Origin: Fomes fomentarius
Lineage: Eukaryota > Basidiomycota > Agaricomycetes > Polyporales > Polyporaceae
NCBI GenBank assembly: GCA_022606135.1
Contig: JABYQN010000015.1
Location: 682,001 to 746,000, forward strand
Length of the DNA stretch: 64,000 nt
Direction of reading: 5' to 3'
Shown: in pieces, positions 10,259 through 20,168 of the stretch
Position numbering within the stretch: the stretch's first letter is position 1
Layout of the letters: every line of letters starts with the position of its first letter
The notes under the pieces: generated by a model
The model's database searches: none
Told to the model about the DNA's origin: nothing
Seen by the model: only the letters and a program-made list of their open reading frames with translations
Translations under genes and position numbers: made by a program

Positions 10259-12652
10259 TCACTCATTGCCATCGGTCTTCACGCAAACAGGACGGTGCAT
10301 CTTGAAGTGAACAGTGCTCTTGCTTTGATGAAGGTAGATCGTTCCATCCTTGATGCAGTTGTCCGAGTACTCTATTTCGTGCCTGTTGTTCATGTGAGCG
10401 GGCCACACAGGACCAGTGTAGAGCTCACACAAGGAAAACCTACTTCTCCATAAGATGTATCTTCATTCTATCGCCACGACCATCCCACCGCATGCATAAA
10501 GAACACGCCCACACAGTGCCTGGTGTCATCAACGACAACGCGCCTTCAGGTTCACCAGCAACAGAGGTGTCGGCGAGCTCCCATAGGGGATAGCAGCGAG
10601 AGGACATCCACTCCGTAATATAGTGGTGATCAAAGGTATGATCCAGCTTCTCGTAGGAGAGAATATCAGTGACCATCAGCATTCAGCCATCGCGACATTG
10701 GTGCTTGTATACGTACCGCGGCCTCCGACGAATAGGTCTTGGAAAATGGTGGTACTTCGTTGCATTCAATTCTGGTCTTCTCGCAAGGTCTACACCCAAG
10801 ACGTGCGGGGCATGTGTCTAGCTCCTCCTGCGTGGTCCGTAAAGGATCGAGTCCCATGGCATGCATGATCTCGGACAGGTACCGCAGGGTGGTGCCGAGG
10901 TAGCGCCCGGGGATACCACAATGTATAGCGCCCCTGCCCTGTTGGAGTCGTCGCAGCGAGTGTTGGATAAGCTTGCATGTCCTTGTTGTACCTTTTTTCG
11001 AAATTGCATTTGGGCTTTGTATGTGCGCAGGGATGGCCAAGTACTGCGGGATAGCGATAGAATGCACGCGACCGTGAGGGTCGAGCGAGTTCACAAAACC
11101 TGCATTCGAAAATCGCAATTCCAAGGCCGAGGATATCCACATCATCGGGAGGCGGCTTTGGCAGACGCGCAATGACCGCTTCAGTCAGTTCTTTCTTGCG
11201 CTCCTGCTCCCAGCGGGCGGCGAGTTCGGGAACGACACGGGCAAAGTCCTCTTGGGTGACGGTCTGGTCTGCCGGCACGTCGGCGATAGCCCTACACTCG
11301 TCCATCAATGCAAGGTCAACGGAGTCAGGATGATAATCCATATGTGCCGTCCGAGGAAGCTGGACGTAATGGGCCAGTATCGCAGCCTGAAGCGCAGCGA
11401 AGCGTGGACGAAAGACTCCTGTGCATTCCTTCACGAGTCTCTTATGCCGGTATAGCTGCAACATAGGATAGATGGCCTTGAACACCTTCTCCCAGGCTAG
11501 AAGAACGAGCGTTGAGTAATGGCGGGAAGAATCACAACATATGTACGAGATGACTTGCATTTTGGTGTCAACCTGGACGGTTGTCGTACGACTTGCAATG
11601 CTTCCATTTTCACGATATCAATACCGTGATATTGAATTAGCTCAACTTCTTGATCCCATCCCCGTTCATTGAGACGCGTCACGATCCTGTACGATAGAGT
11701 AAGTGAGGGACCTTCGCAATGTGTAGCTGCTCACTCTGTGAAGTGTTCGCAACGCTTGGCTTCGAGACGGTCAGCCCATTCTGTCCGCCGTTTATCGTGC
11801 CAGTCTTTGCAGGCTTTTATATACTAGTACTAAAATTAGCTTCAGGGAGGGGCTCGCAGCTGCGGATATCATGCTCACTGGTAGCTTAGGTGCTATATAT
11901 GCCTTCTGCCTCCCAATGACCTGTGACCTAGCCTCGTCTGTGATTGGCTTCGCCAGTTGGTCGAGTGCTTGTATGAAGGAGTCGACATGGGTTTTGCGGA
12001 GTCGAAACACTATACCGGTGTTGTGATGGTAGTAGCGTCTACCCCACGTGTTGTGATGGTAGTAGCGTCTACCCCACGTGTTATTATGTAGGATGATACA
12101 GAGGGGGAAGTATGACTCACTCCGCCTGGCCCTCAATCGCTCCAAACAGATTCAAGAGCGCGCTAGGAGTGGTGAGTGCCTTATGTTGAATTTGTCGATC
12201 AACATTCCGCATCTTGTCTCGGGCTTCGTTGTATGTGTACGACCTCCATGTGGCATGCGATTAGCTGAGATTGACGAGTAAACATAACAACAACAACTCA
12301 CAGCGCGATGACACACTTTGGACAATACCATGCGAACCAAGCCCACATCACCTTCCACACACCGGGCCTTCCACAGTTCTGCACACACGAATCATGAATC
12401 ACGATGATGGGTATCTGTGACACGGATGGTATGTACCTGACAATAAGTGCTGAACAAGAGGTTTAAGAATGCAGATTCGCTCATGAACGGTGGACACGGC
12501 GGGAGGTTCCCCGCATTCTCACCTGCGGCACGCCAGAGTGGCTCGTTGGAACGGTGGAGGAAGAAAGCGCGGAATTGTCTGCATGTACGCGCGAGAACGA
12601 GTAGATCTCGGGGATCAAGGTAAGAGTACACCTGGTATGTATCAATTGGCAT
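10259..12652 (-). pseudogene. F-box protein, copy B (exons 2-10), disrupted
   Basis: Exons equivalent to exons 2-10 of copy C are recognisable: F-box exon 12437..12631, exon 3 12302..12378, exon 4 12121..12243, the long exon from about 11512, the C2H2-finger exon ending at 10444, and a last exon with stop at 10259-10261. Lesions: a net loss of about 11 nt near 10900-10920 in the long exon shifts the frame after YTLWYP, and exon 1 is split by the retroelement at 12731-19466. Exon 5 has also gained a 30-bp tandem duplication, which keeps frame. It cannot make the full protein. In sequence it is closest to copies A and D. Confidence 0.75.
12019..12078. repeat. 30-bp tandem duplication within F-box copy B exon 5
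   Basis: Two identical 30-bp units (12019-12048 and 12049-12078) lie head to tail and add ten codons (reading NTWGRRYYHH twice). No other F-box copy has it, so it arose after duplication. Confidence 0.8.
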
Positions 12653-12725
12653 TCAATTGAGCGCATAACTAGGGAGACTTCGGGGATGTACTTTGAGCTG
12701 AATCTCAACCGCCAAATGCGGGAGT

Positions 12726-12730
12726 TCTTG
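12726..12730. repeat. Target-site duplication, left
   Basis: TCTTG directly before the 5' LTR. The same five bases occur at 19467-19471 after the 3' LTR, and once at the uninterrupted site in copy A. Confidence 0.9.
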
Positions 12731-12854
12731 TGTTACAAATTCTTCAGCGCCTGAACGCTCTCCTTACCAATAGACGCCCTACGTGCAGTAGCCTCATGCC
12801 CGAGTCCTCATGTTTTCCTCATCGATAGTTAGTTATTGGATCCCTCACGGTCTC

Positions 12855-12860
12855 TTATAG
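12855..12860 (+). promoter_or_regulatory. TATA-like element of the LTR promoter
   Basis: TTATAG lies about 28 bp upstream of 12885, the base at which a self-primed transcript would have to begin. The match to TATA is imperfect; the spacing is the supporting argument. Confidence 0.4.
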
Positions 12861-12863
12861 TCG

Positions 12864-12886
12864 CTGGGGAGACTTCTTCTCCCCAG
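12864..12886 (+). other. LTR hairpin
   Basis: A 9-bp perfect stem, CTGGGGAGA with TCTCCCCAG, around a 5-nt loop. Its right arm overlaps the proposed self-primer (12885-12894) and recurs directly after the primer-binding site (13029-13037), so the left arm could pair with either. Confidence 0.6.
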
Positions 12887-13021
12887 ACTGTCCTTCTCGT
12901 CTTACAGTACCGTTCCGCGCTGCTGTACTTCTCTGACACTCTGACACTCATATCTACATTCATCCACTCTACTTGACGCCTCGCCTGCCTTGCCGACAGA
13001 CGCTCATTGAGTCCTGACATT

Positions 13022-13031
13022 AGGACAGTCT
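13022..13031 (+). other. Primer-binding site, candidate self-priming type
   Basis: AGGACAGTCT begins two bases after the 5' LTR and is the exact reverse complement of AGACTGTCCT at 12885-12894 in the LTR. No TGG that would match a tRNA CCA end follows the LTR. In Tf1/sushi-group elements the 5' end of the element's own mRNA folds back on such a site and is cut to form the primer. Confidence 0.6.
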
Positions 13032-13060
13032 CCCCAGATTCCGTTCTGTCACCGTCGTGA

Positions 13061-15139
13061 ATGCTCATCTACTTCGACATCGACAACCAGGATCCAGAGG
13101 CTTTGGAACCCATGCCGCGGCTCCAATACCATCAAACCTTCAACCACCTCTTCGTCGAGCCCCACGCTCTAGCCGAACACGAGACGCTCGACAATCGGTG
13201 GATCTCGTACTTTCGCACGATCCGTCGCCGCCCGCAAGATCTGCATGACACGTATACGGCAGTTCAGATAACTACGGAAAGGATTGGCACCCAGGTGAAG
13301 TACACATACTATTACTTCGGTACCGTTGCAACCCGCGATCACGAGGGACGTTGGATCGTCCAGATCGTCGACTACATCCTGTGCCAAAGCACACACCGTC
13401 AGCCAGACAGCTTCCACCCCCGTCCATACGAGATCGAGAGACAGAACGACCGTCTGATAGTTGGAAGTCAATTCCGAACCCCCGCGCGCGTCGTCAAAGA
13501 CCTCACCGTCCCATTCCCATCTCTCGCACGTAACTCGCGCCGCGCGCGCGCGCAGTAGACGCCCAACACGAGTTCCACAGGCAGGTTCCGCGCGCCGTCC
13601 GACTCCTCCAGTCCGGGGCGCCGCACCCCCAAATACATCCAGAAATCCGCAGGCCAGTACTTCATCGAGACCCCGGACGGCCGAGAGGAAATAGATTGGT
13701 TCTCGGGCGACGACTCAGACGACGAATTAGAAGAACCCGGCTGGTACTTCCCGACGCACGAAGGCCACCCGTACGTCTCACCTGAAGAACATCGCTACGC
13801 ACAACAACAGCGCGACACGCAAACTGAACACCGCAGCACACCACCTTCTACACCGCGTCCCTCCTCATCCCAATCCATCACAATCCCTCCATGCCTACCG
13901 CACGAGCAAGCACTCAACCCCCGCGCTCAAGCGTCTCCACCACCACCCACTACAGACCCCGCACCCGATCCTATCCCGCCGCCGTCCGTTACTCTAGACG
14001 ACACCCCAGCAGCTACCGTGCCCGACTTCGAAGACACGCCAGCAGTCCAGACACCGATCCCCCTAGCCGCTACCAACATGGCCGCTACGACCACCACCAT
14101 ACAAACCACCGACATCGGCAACAAACCCCAACCGTTCACCGGCGACAAAAATCAAGCACGGCGATTTCGACTCGCTTTCGAACTCTATGTTCGACAAAAC
14201 GCGACGCGCTACAGCGACGAAGGCAAGAAAGTCATCTTATTTCTCAGCTTCATGCATGGCGAAGTAGCAGGAGCGTGGGCCGAGATGGTGATGGAACAAA
14301 TCCTCGCAGACGAGGACACACTGGCGGTTAACACCGCCTACGTCTCCAAGTACGGATCGCTGAAGGCGGTCACTGACGCATTCGACGTTCGCTTTGAGTA
14401 CACTGACAAAAAGGGCGAGGCACAGGTCGCGTTTGAAAACCTCAAGCAAGGCTCGCGCACGGTTGAGCAGTATATCACTGAGTTCGAAATCCTGGCACCC
14501 AAGACCAAGTACGACGAGGAGGCACAGATATATTTCTTCAAGAAGGGCCTTCACCCCGGTATCCTCGACAACGTCTACCGCATCCACCCGGTGGCAACCA
14601 AGCTCGACATGTACAAGTCCTACACTAAGGAGGTTGATGCCCAGACCCGAGGACGTGAACTCGAGAAGAAGCGTTGGGGCCAGAGTAATCACGGTGCGCG
14701 CTTTCAGACTTTCTTTAAGACACAGCAGCCGCCCGATCGTCCCACTCAGGCCCGACCGCCGCCGCCTACAACCTCCAATGACCAAGCTGTCTTGATGGAC
14801 GTTGACGCAGTCAAACGGACACCACTGACGTCGGACCAGAAGAAACAGCTGTTCGCGACGAACGGCTGCTTCTACTGCCACAAGCCCAACGCCGGTCACG
14901 TCGCCCGAGACTGCCCGCAGAAGACCTTGAGGCCACGGGTGAGGGCACTGGACGCCACGCCCGATGCACCGGTTGCGTCGGCGTCGTCGAACCCCACGCC
15001 GTCCCTCACGCAAGAAGCCGAAGAAGATCCGCTCAAATCATTGTCCAAGTTCATCAAGCACGTCAACATGCTCGACGCGGAGAGAAGGGAGGAAGCTAGC
15101 ACGCTGTTAAAGGATCTAGCTACCACACTGGATTTTTAG
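13061..15139 (+). pseudogene. gag: gag, interrupted by one in-frame TAG
   Basis: The frame from ATG 13061 is open to TAG 15137-15139 except for a TAG at 13556-13558, directly after a CG dinucleotide run. Downstream of the TAG the same frame stays open for 1.58 kb. The first part (165 aa) has no motif I recognise. The central capsid-like region includes KPQPFTGDKNQARRFRLAFE, and there is a zinc knuckle CFYCHKPNAGHVARDC (14867-14914; spacing C-x2-C-x6-H-x4-C). The TAG may be a disabling mutation or a readthrough site; other family members would decide. Confidence 0.8.
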
Positions 15140-15170
15140 ATCGTCCCGTCGACGCGTCGTCGACCGGGAC
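15131..15170 (+). promoter_or_regulatory. Candidate -1 ribosomal frameshift signal between gag and pol
   Basis: The last gag codons are GAT TTT TAG within a run of five T (15133-15137). A tRNA-Phe on TTT can slip back one base with perfect re-pairing and continue TTA GAT in the pol frame. Six bases after the slipped codon pair begins a hairpin: left arm 15143-15154, loop 15155-15157, right arm 15158-15170, 12 bp with a single bulged C. Slippery run, short spacer and stable stem are the classic arrangement, although the P-site alone slips here because a stop occupies the A-site. Confidence 0.55.
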
Positions 15171-18100
15171 TGTACGATATGCCGGAGTTGCGTCAAAAAA
15201 CCGATATGATGTACTAGCCAAATGCGAGTCCCTTTCCTACCCAAAATCAATATCTATTTCTTTCACAACTCGTAACCGCCAGACCCCGTCAATCACACTT
15301 GAAGCTAACATCGTTGGACGCTTCACCGGCAGAAAAATCGACGCACAAGCCCTCCTCGACAGCGGAGCGGAGGGGCTCATCATGCACTCAAGATTCGCAA
15401 AGACGCACCAACTCACCCTCAGACGACTGGAGCAACCGTTCCCAGTACAGAACGTTGACGGCTCCGAGAACGTTATGGGTTGGGTGCGACACACCACAAC
15501 ACAGACCGTGCGGATCTATTCGCAAAATGGCCGGTCTTATCACGAAGAATGGGCGGAGTTCTACATTACAGACATCGGAGACCACGACATCATACTAGGA
15601 ACCGACTGGCTCGACGAGCACAACCCTCAGATTGATTGGACTACAGATCGCGTTGACCTGACGCGATGCCCACCAACCTGTACACTCGTCCGACCACCTG
15701 TGCAACACGTACGCACCAAGCCGGACCGAATGCGAGTCCCCCGAGTACTTGCAACCGCGCAAGATCCTCGAGTTTTCCACCGCGACTACGAAGTAGTGTT
15801 TAAGGAGGTCGAAGGACCGCACACTGTCAAGCCATCGCGACAGGTTGCAGGACGACGCACAATCAGTCGCGAAAGGCCAGACCTTTGTCAACCCACCAGT
15901 AGACTCTTTTCAGAAGACAAAGATGATCGTCCAGTGATCCCGGATACATGGACGAGGATGGGGGCGTGGCTCGCAGGATTGGTGCCAGACAGGAAGGATG
16001 ACGAACGGGCTAAGTTTGAAGTATCCAGTGACCCGGTTGAGCCAGCTGACACGGCGCACGTCCGCGCAGGTTTCACTAAGGCTCAGGAACTCGCCGAGAG
16101 AGCAACAGACACGCGGTCACAAACCTTTGAAGAGATGGTCCCACCAGCGTATCGACTGTTCCGACGTGTATTTGACAAGCAAGAGTCGGAACGGTTCCCG
16201 GAACGACGCCCATGGGATCACAGCATCGAGCTGAAGCCAGAATTCCAACCCAAGTCATGCAAGATCTACCCGTTAAGCCCAACAGAACAGGCGGAACTAA
16301 AGGTGTTCGTAGATGAACACACAAGGAAGGGGTACATTCGACCTTCGAAGTCGCCCATGGCAAGTCCATTCTTCTTCGTCAAAAAGAAGGATGGGAAACT
16401 ACGACCAGTCCAAGACTACAGATACCTTAACTCTGGGACAATCAAGAACGAGTATCCCCTCCCCCTAATCCCGGAGTTAGTCGACAAACTGAAAGGCTCA
16501 CGTATCTTTTCGAAAATGGACGTCAGATGGGGGTACAACAATGTTTGCATCAAGGAGGGCGACGAATGGAAAGCAGCGTTCAAGACAAACCTTGGGTTGT
16601 TTGAACCTACAGTTATGTTCTTCGGACTGATGAACTCACCGGCAACCTTCCAGGCGATGATGAACGAGATCTTCAAGGACTTGATCGACACCGGAAAAGT
16701 CATCATATATATGGACGACATCCTAGTCTTCACTGCGACGATGGAAGAGCACCGCCGGATCGTGAAGCAGGTCCTCAGACGACTCGAGGAGCATGACCTA
16801 TTCCTGAAGCCGGAAAAATGCTTCTTCGAACGCGATTCAATCGAATATCTCGGCCTGATCATCTCGCACGATTGACTGGCCATGGACCCAGTCAAGATTG
16901 CAGGTATCGCCGAATGGCCAACGCCTCAGAGAGTCAAAGACGTCCAAGCATTCTTAGGCTTCGGAAACTTCTACAGACGATTCATCAAGGACTTCTCAAA
17001 GATCGCATGCCCGCTCTTTGACCTGACAAGGAAGGACACGCCTTGGCTGTGGACGCCGGCCTGTCAAGAAGCATTCGACCAGCTGAAGGATGCGTTCACG
17101 TCATCCCCTGTCCTTATTATGCCCGACGCTGACAAACCGTACTTAGTTGAAGTCGATGCGTCGGACTTTGCTACAGGGGGAATCCTATCGCAAAAGGGGA
17201 CAGACGACCAGTGGCACCCAGTTGCGTATCTGTCGAAGTCCTTGTCTGAAGCGGAGCATAATTACGACATATACGACAAAGAACTGCTGGCGATTGTCCG
17301 CGCACTCGAGACATGGCGACATTACCTAGAAGGCGCCCCAGACGTAATCGAGATATGGACAGACCACAAGAATCTTGAGTACTTCAAGACGGCGCAGAAG
17401 CTAAACCGCAGACAGGCACGTTGGTCTTTATTCCTCTCACGCTTCGACTTTCTACTCGTCCACAAGCCAGGCAAACAGAACCGTAGTGACGCCATGTTGA
17501 GGCGACCTGATCACAAAGAGGGGGTAGAGGACGACAACCGCGACCATGTCCTCCTCGATCCAAAGTTTTTCCGTGTACGGGCGACGCGCCCATGCATGGT
17601 TAACTCCATCGGGGACGCTGCCCTCCGCCAGAGGATTTGAGAAGCCCCCAAACGTGACGCCGAAGTGGTCCAAGCGCTCAAGGTTATCCTGAAGAACGGC
17701 CCACGATCCCTGGTCAAGGACATTCAAGAATGGAACTACGAGGATGGGCTCATCTTATTCCGTGGTAAGGTTTACATCCCCGACGACACAGAATTGCGTC
17801 GGGACATTGTGCGACGTTACCACGGCTCGCCGACAGCAGGCCACCCTGGACGCTTCAAGACGTACGAACTCGTCAGTCGCGAGTTCTGGTGGCCCGGGAT
17901 CTCAGTATTTGTACGCAACTACGTCAAGGGATGCGCTACCTGCCAAGCCACTAAGAATCAGAGCCACGCCGCACATGTCCCACTCGTCCCGAACGCAGTC
18001 CCACCCCGGCCCTTTGGCATGCTCACGACGGACTACGTCACCGATTTACCCCCGTCCGATGGCTACGACGCGCTCAACGTCACGGTCGATCGGAGTACAA

Positions 18101-19275
18101 AAGCAATCATCCTCACGCCCTGCCACAAGACGATCGACGCCGATGGGACAATCGACCTGCTGTTCAACAATGTCTATCGATGGGTCGGACTTTGGGACCA
18201 GCTTATCTCAGACAGAGGCCCGCAGTTCGCAAGCAAGGTCACGCGTGGAGTCCTCGAGAAGCTCGGGATTCAGTCATCGCTCAGTACGGCATACCACCCA
18301 CAGACAGACGGCGAAACGGAAAGGGTTAATCAAGAAGTCGAGCAGTACCTACGAGCGTTCTGCAACTATAGGCAGGACGATTGGGTGAAATGGCTACCCT
18401 ACGCCGAGTTTTGCCACAACTCTCGAGTCCACTCTGCCACAGGGAAGTCTCCGTTCCAACTCTGGTATGGATTCACGCCACGTATGTTCCCCTCAGTACT
18501 CGATACAGATTCGAACGTCCCAAGCGTGGAAGAACGCCTTCGCGCACTAGAGGAGATGCGGAAGGAAGCGGACGCGAGCCTCGAGCTTGCGGCGTTGATG
18601 AAACAAAACAACGGGGACTGGGGAAAAGACGCGATAAATCTCAAGGCAGGGGACAAGGTCTGGCTAGACGGGTAAAACCTGAAGACCACTCAACCGAAAG
18701 CTAAGCTCGCGGCAAAGCGTCATGGACCATTCAAAATAACTGATGTGCTTGGCCCGGTCACATACAGACTCGACATCCCAAAGACCTGGAAACGTATTCA
18801 CCCAGTCTTCCATGCGTCTCTCCTCACACCGTACATAGAGACAGAAGACGGACCGAACTTCGAGAGACCTCCGGCAGAGCTGGTAGAAGGCGAAGAGGAG
18901 GTAGAGGTGGAAATGGTGCTTGACTCGCGCCCGACACGCAACAAGAGGGGAATCGAGTACCTCGTCAAGTGGAAGGGGTATCCGGACACCGAGAACGAGT
19001 GGCTCTCGCGCACAAACCTTCCCCATGCCAAGGAGGCCATCGCAGAGTTTCATCAGGCACACCCAAATGCGCCCCGCCCGGTGAATTCACTCGGAATATC
19101 TTATGCGCAGTTTCTCGCGTCCACTCTTCCTGACGATATCACGCTCCAGGAGAAAGCGCGTCTTAAAGAGGGGGTGATGTTACGAATTCTTCAGCGCCTG
19201 AACGCTCTCCTTACCGATAGACGCCCTACGTGCAGTAGCCTCATGCCCGAGTCCTCATGTTTTCCTCATCGATAG
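15140..19275 (+). pseudogene. pol: pol polyprotein, interrupted by three stops
   Basis: A single frame, -1 relative to gag, is open from upstream of 15140 to TAG 19273-19275 except for TGA 16873-16875, TGA 17638-17640 and TAA 18673-18675. Domains in order: aspartic protease (LLDSGAEG, catalytic DSG 15358-15366); reverse transcriptase (YMDD at 16708-16719); RNase H (VEVDASDFATGG; DKELLAIV; TDHKN); integrase with an HHCC finger (HP...CATC near 17830-17950), TTDY and SDRGPQF aspartates and ETERVNQ glutamate; GPF region; chromodomain (YLVKWKGYPDTENEWLS, about 18958-19010). All catalytic motifs survive apart from the stops. The frame runs about 100 bp into the 3' LTR. Confidence 0.9.
19165..19177 (+). 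other. Polypurine tract
   Basis: AAAGAGGGGGTGA directly precedes the 3' LTR and would prime plus-strand synthesis. It contains one T and lies within the open pol frame. Confidence 0.7.
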
Positions 19276-19466
19276 TTAGTTATCGGATCCCTCACGGTCT
19301 CTTATAGTCGCTGGGGAGACTTCTTCTCCCCAGACTGTCCTTCTCGTCTTACGGTACCGTTCCGCGCTGCTGTACTTCTCTGACACTCTCACACTCATAT
19401 CTACATTCATCCACTCTACTTGACGCCTCGCCTGCCTTGCCGACAGACGCTCATTGAGTCCTGACA
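19178..19466 (+). repeat. 3' LTR
   Basis: 289 bp, beginning TGTTAC and ending TGACA. It retains CpG at the four positions where the 5' LTR has CpA or TpG. Confidence 0.95.
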
Positions 19467-19471
19467 TCTTG
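19467..19471. repeat. Target-site duplication, right
   Basis: TCTTG, matching 12726-12730. Confidence 0.9.
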
Positions 19472-19570
19472 TAGGCTGCCTCTCCACCTCCATGACCTCA
19501 GCGCTCCGAGGCACTATTCATAGTAGAGTAATCAATGCTCATGGGGTCTGGCGGTGCGCTGCGAGACGAT
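19472..19570 (-). pseudogene. F-box copy B exon 1, 5' part
   Basis: This is the piece of exon 1 cut off by the retroelement. Compared with copy A it has lost about 7 nt near 19509, which shifts the frame, and the start ATG is changed to ATA (minus strand, near 19568-19570). Copy B was therefore already damaged or has decayed since insertion. Confidence 0.75.
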
Positions 19571-19572
19571 AT

Positions 19573-20168
19573 CACCGTCGGCAACGCGTTAAACTTGAAG
19601 GAACAACTTGAACAAGTGAGGGTCAGGATGACTCCAGTGATAGAGTCACACTTGTGACCCAGCGTGTCTCGACGCACCAGTCAACTGTCACGGTGGCGTC
19701 TTTCATGCGTCCAAGGCGCCAGACTAGTGCCTCCGAGAAAGACATCGACGCATTCTTCCGGATCACATACATCTCCAACACCCAACCTCTCCCTGATATT
19801 TATCCTACATACATCGACCGTTATCTCTCGCCGAACCCCGCTGCCTCTGCCTCTTCGTCGAAGGCGATCACGTCTGCTCGACGGCGTCCGAGTCCCTCCG
19901 CGGTCGGTTTCACCGCACACTTGATGCCTCACTTACCTAGCACAGCGACGAAATCTATTTCGCGACCTCCTTGAACGTCTAGATGTCTGAAAAGGCATTG
20001 ATGGCTATCATGCAACACGACTCGCTCACAATAGAATATCATGCTGATCGAGTCATGCGTTGATTAGACGACTCGGACTTTGGATTGTCATTCATATGAT
20101 TATGACTTCTATGTTGTCCAGACACCAGGTCGAGACTAGCGTACGTGTACATGCACATACGGATGTCG
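19573..20168. repeat. Conserved spacer between SML copy 2 and F-box copy B
   Basis: Equivalent to 557-1177. The plus-strand open stretch with SEKDIDAFFRITYIS is at about 19730-19974 here and runs to ISRPP before a stop. No ATG is conserved among the copies. Confidence 0.45.

Larger units (their letters stand above)
12731..13019 (+). repeat. 5' LTR
   Basis: 289 bp. It differs from the 3' LTR at five positions by my reading (12737, 12769, 12837, 12906, 12943), four of them CpG-type transitions in this copy. Confidence 0.95.
12731..19466 (+). mobile_element. Ty3/gypsy chromovirus (LTR retrotransposon), full length, inactive
   Basis: The element is 6736 bp: LTR, gag, pol (protease, reverse transcriptase, RNase H, integrase, chromodomain), LTR. 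It is flanked by a TCTTG target duplication and sits in exon 1 of F-box copy B, in the opposite orientation. LTRs begin TGTTAC and end TGACA. Gag lies in one frame (13061-15139) and pol in the -1 frame (about 15136-19275). Four in-frame stops (13556, 16873, 17638, 18673) interrupt them, so the copy is probably non-autonomous. Order of pol domains and the chromodomain place it among chromoviruses; the self-complementary primer-binding site suggests the Tf1/sushi type. Confidence 0.95.

Noticed and set aside
10074..10310. Plus-strand frame repeated on the minus strand at 51844-52080
   Set aside because: It is the antisense of F-box exon 10 and its flank; conservation follows from the F-box duplication.
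13530..13555. GT-AG segment just before the gag TAG that could be an intron
   Set aside because: Only 26 nt, below any plausible intron length, and not a multiple of three, so removing it would break the otherwise continuous frame.
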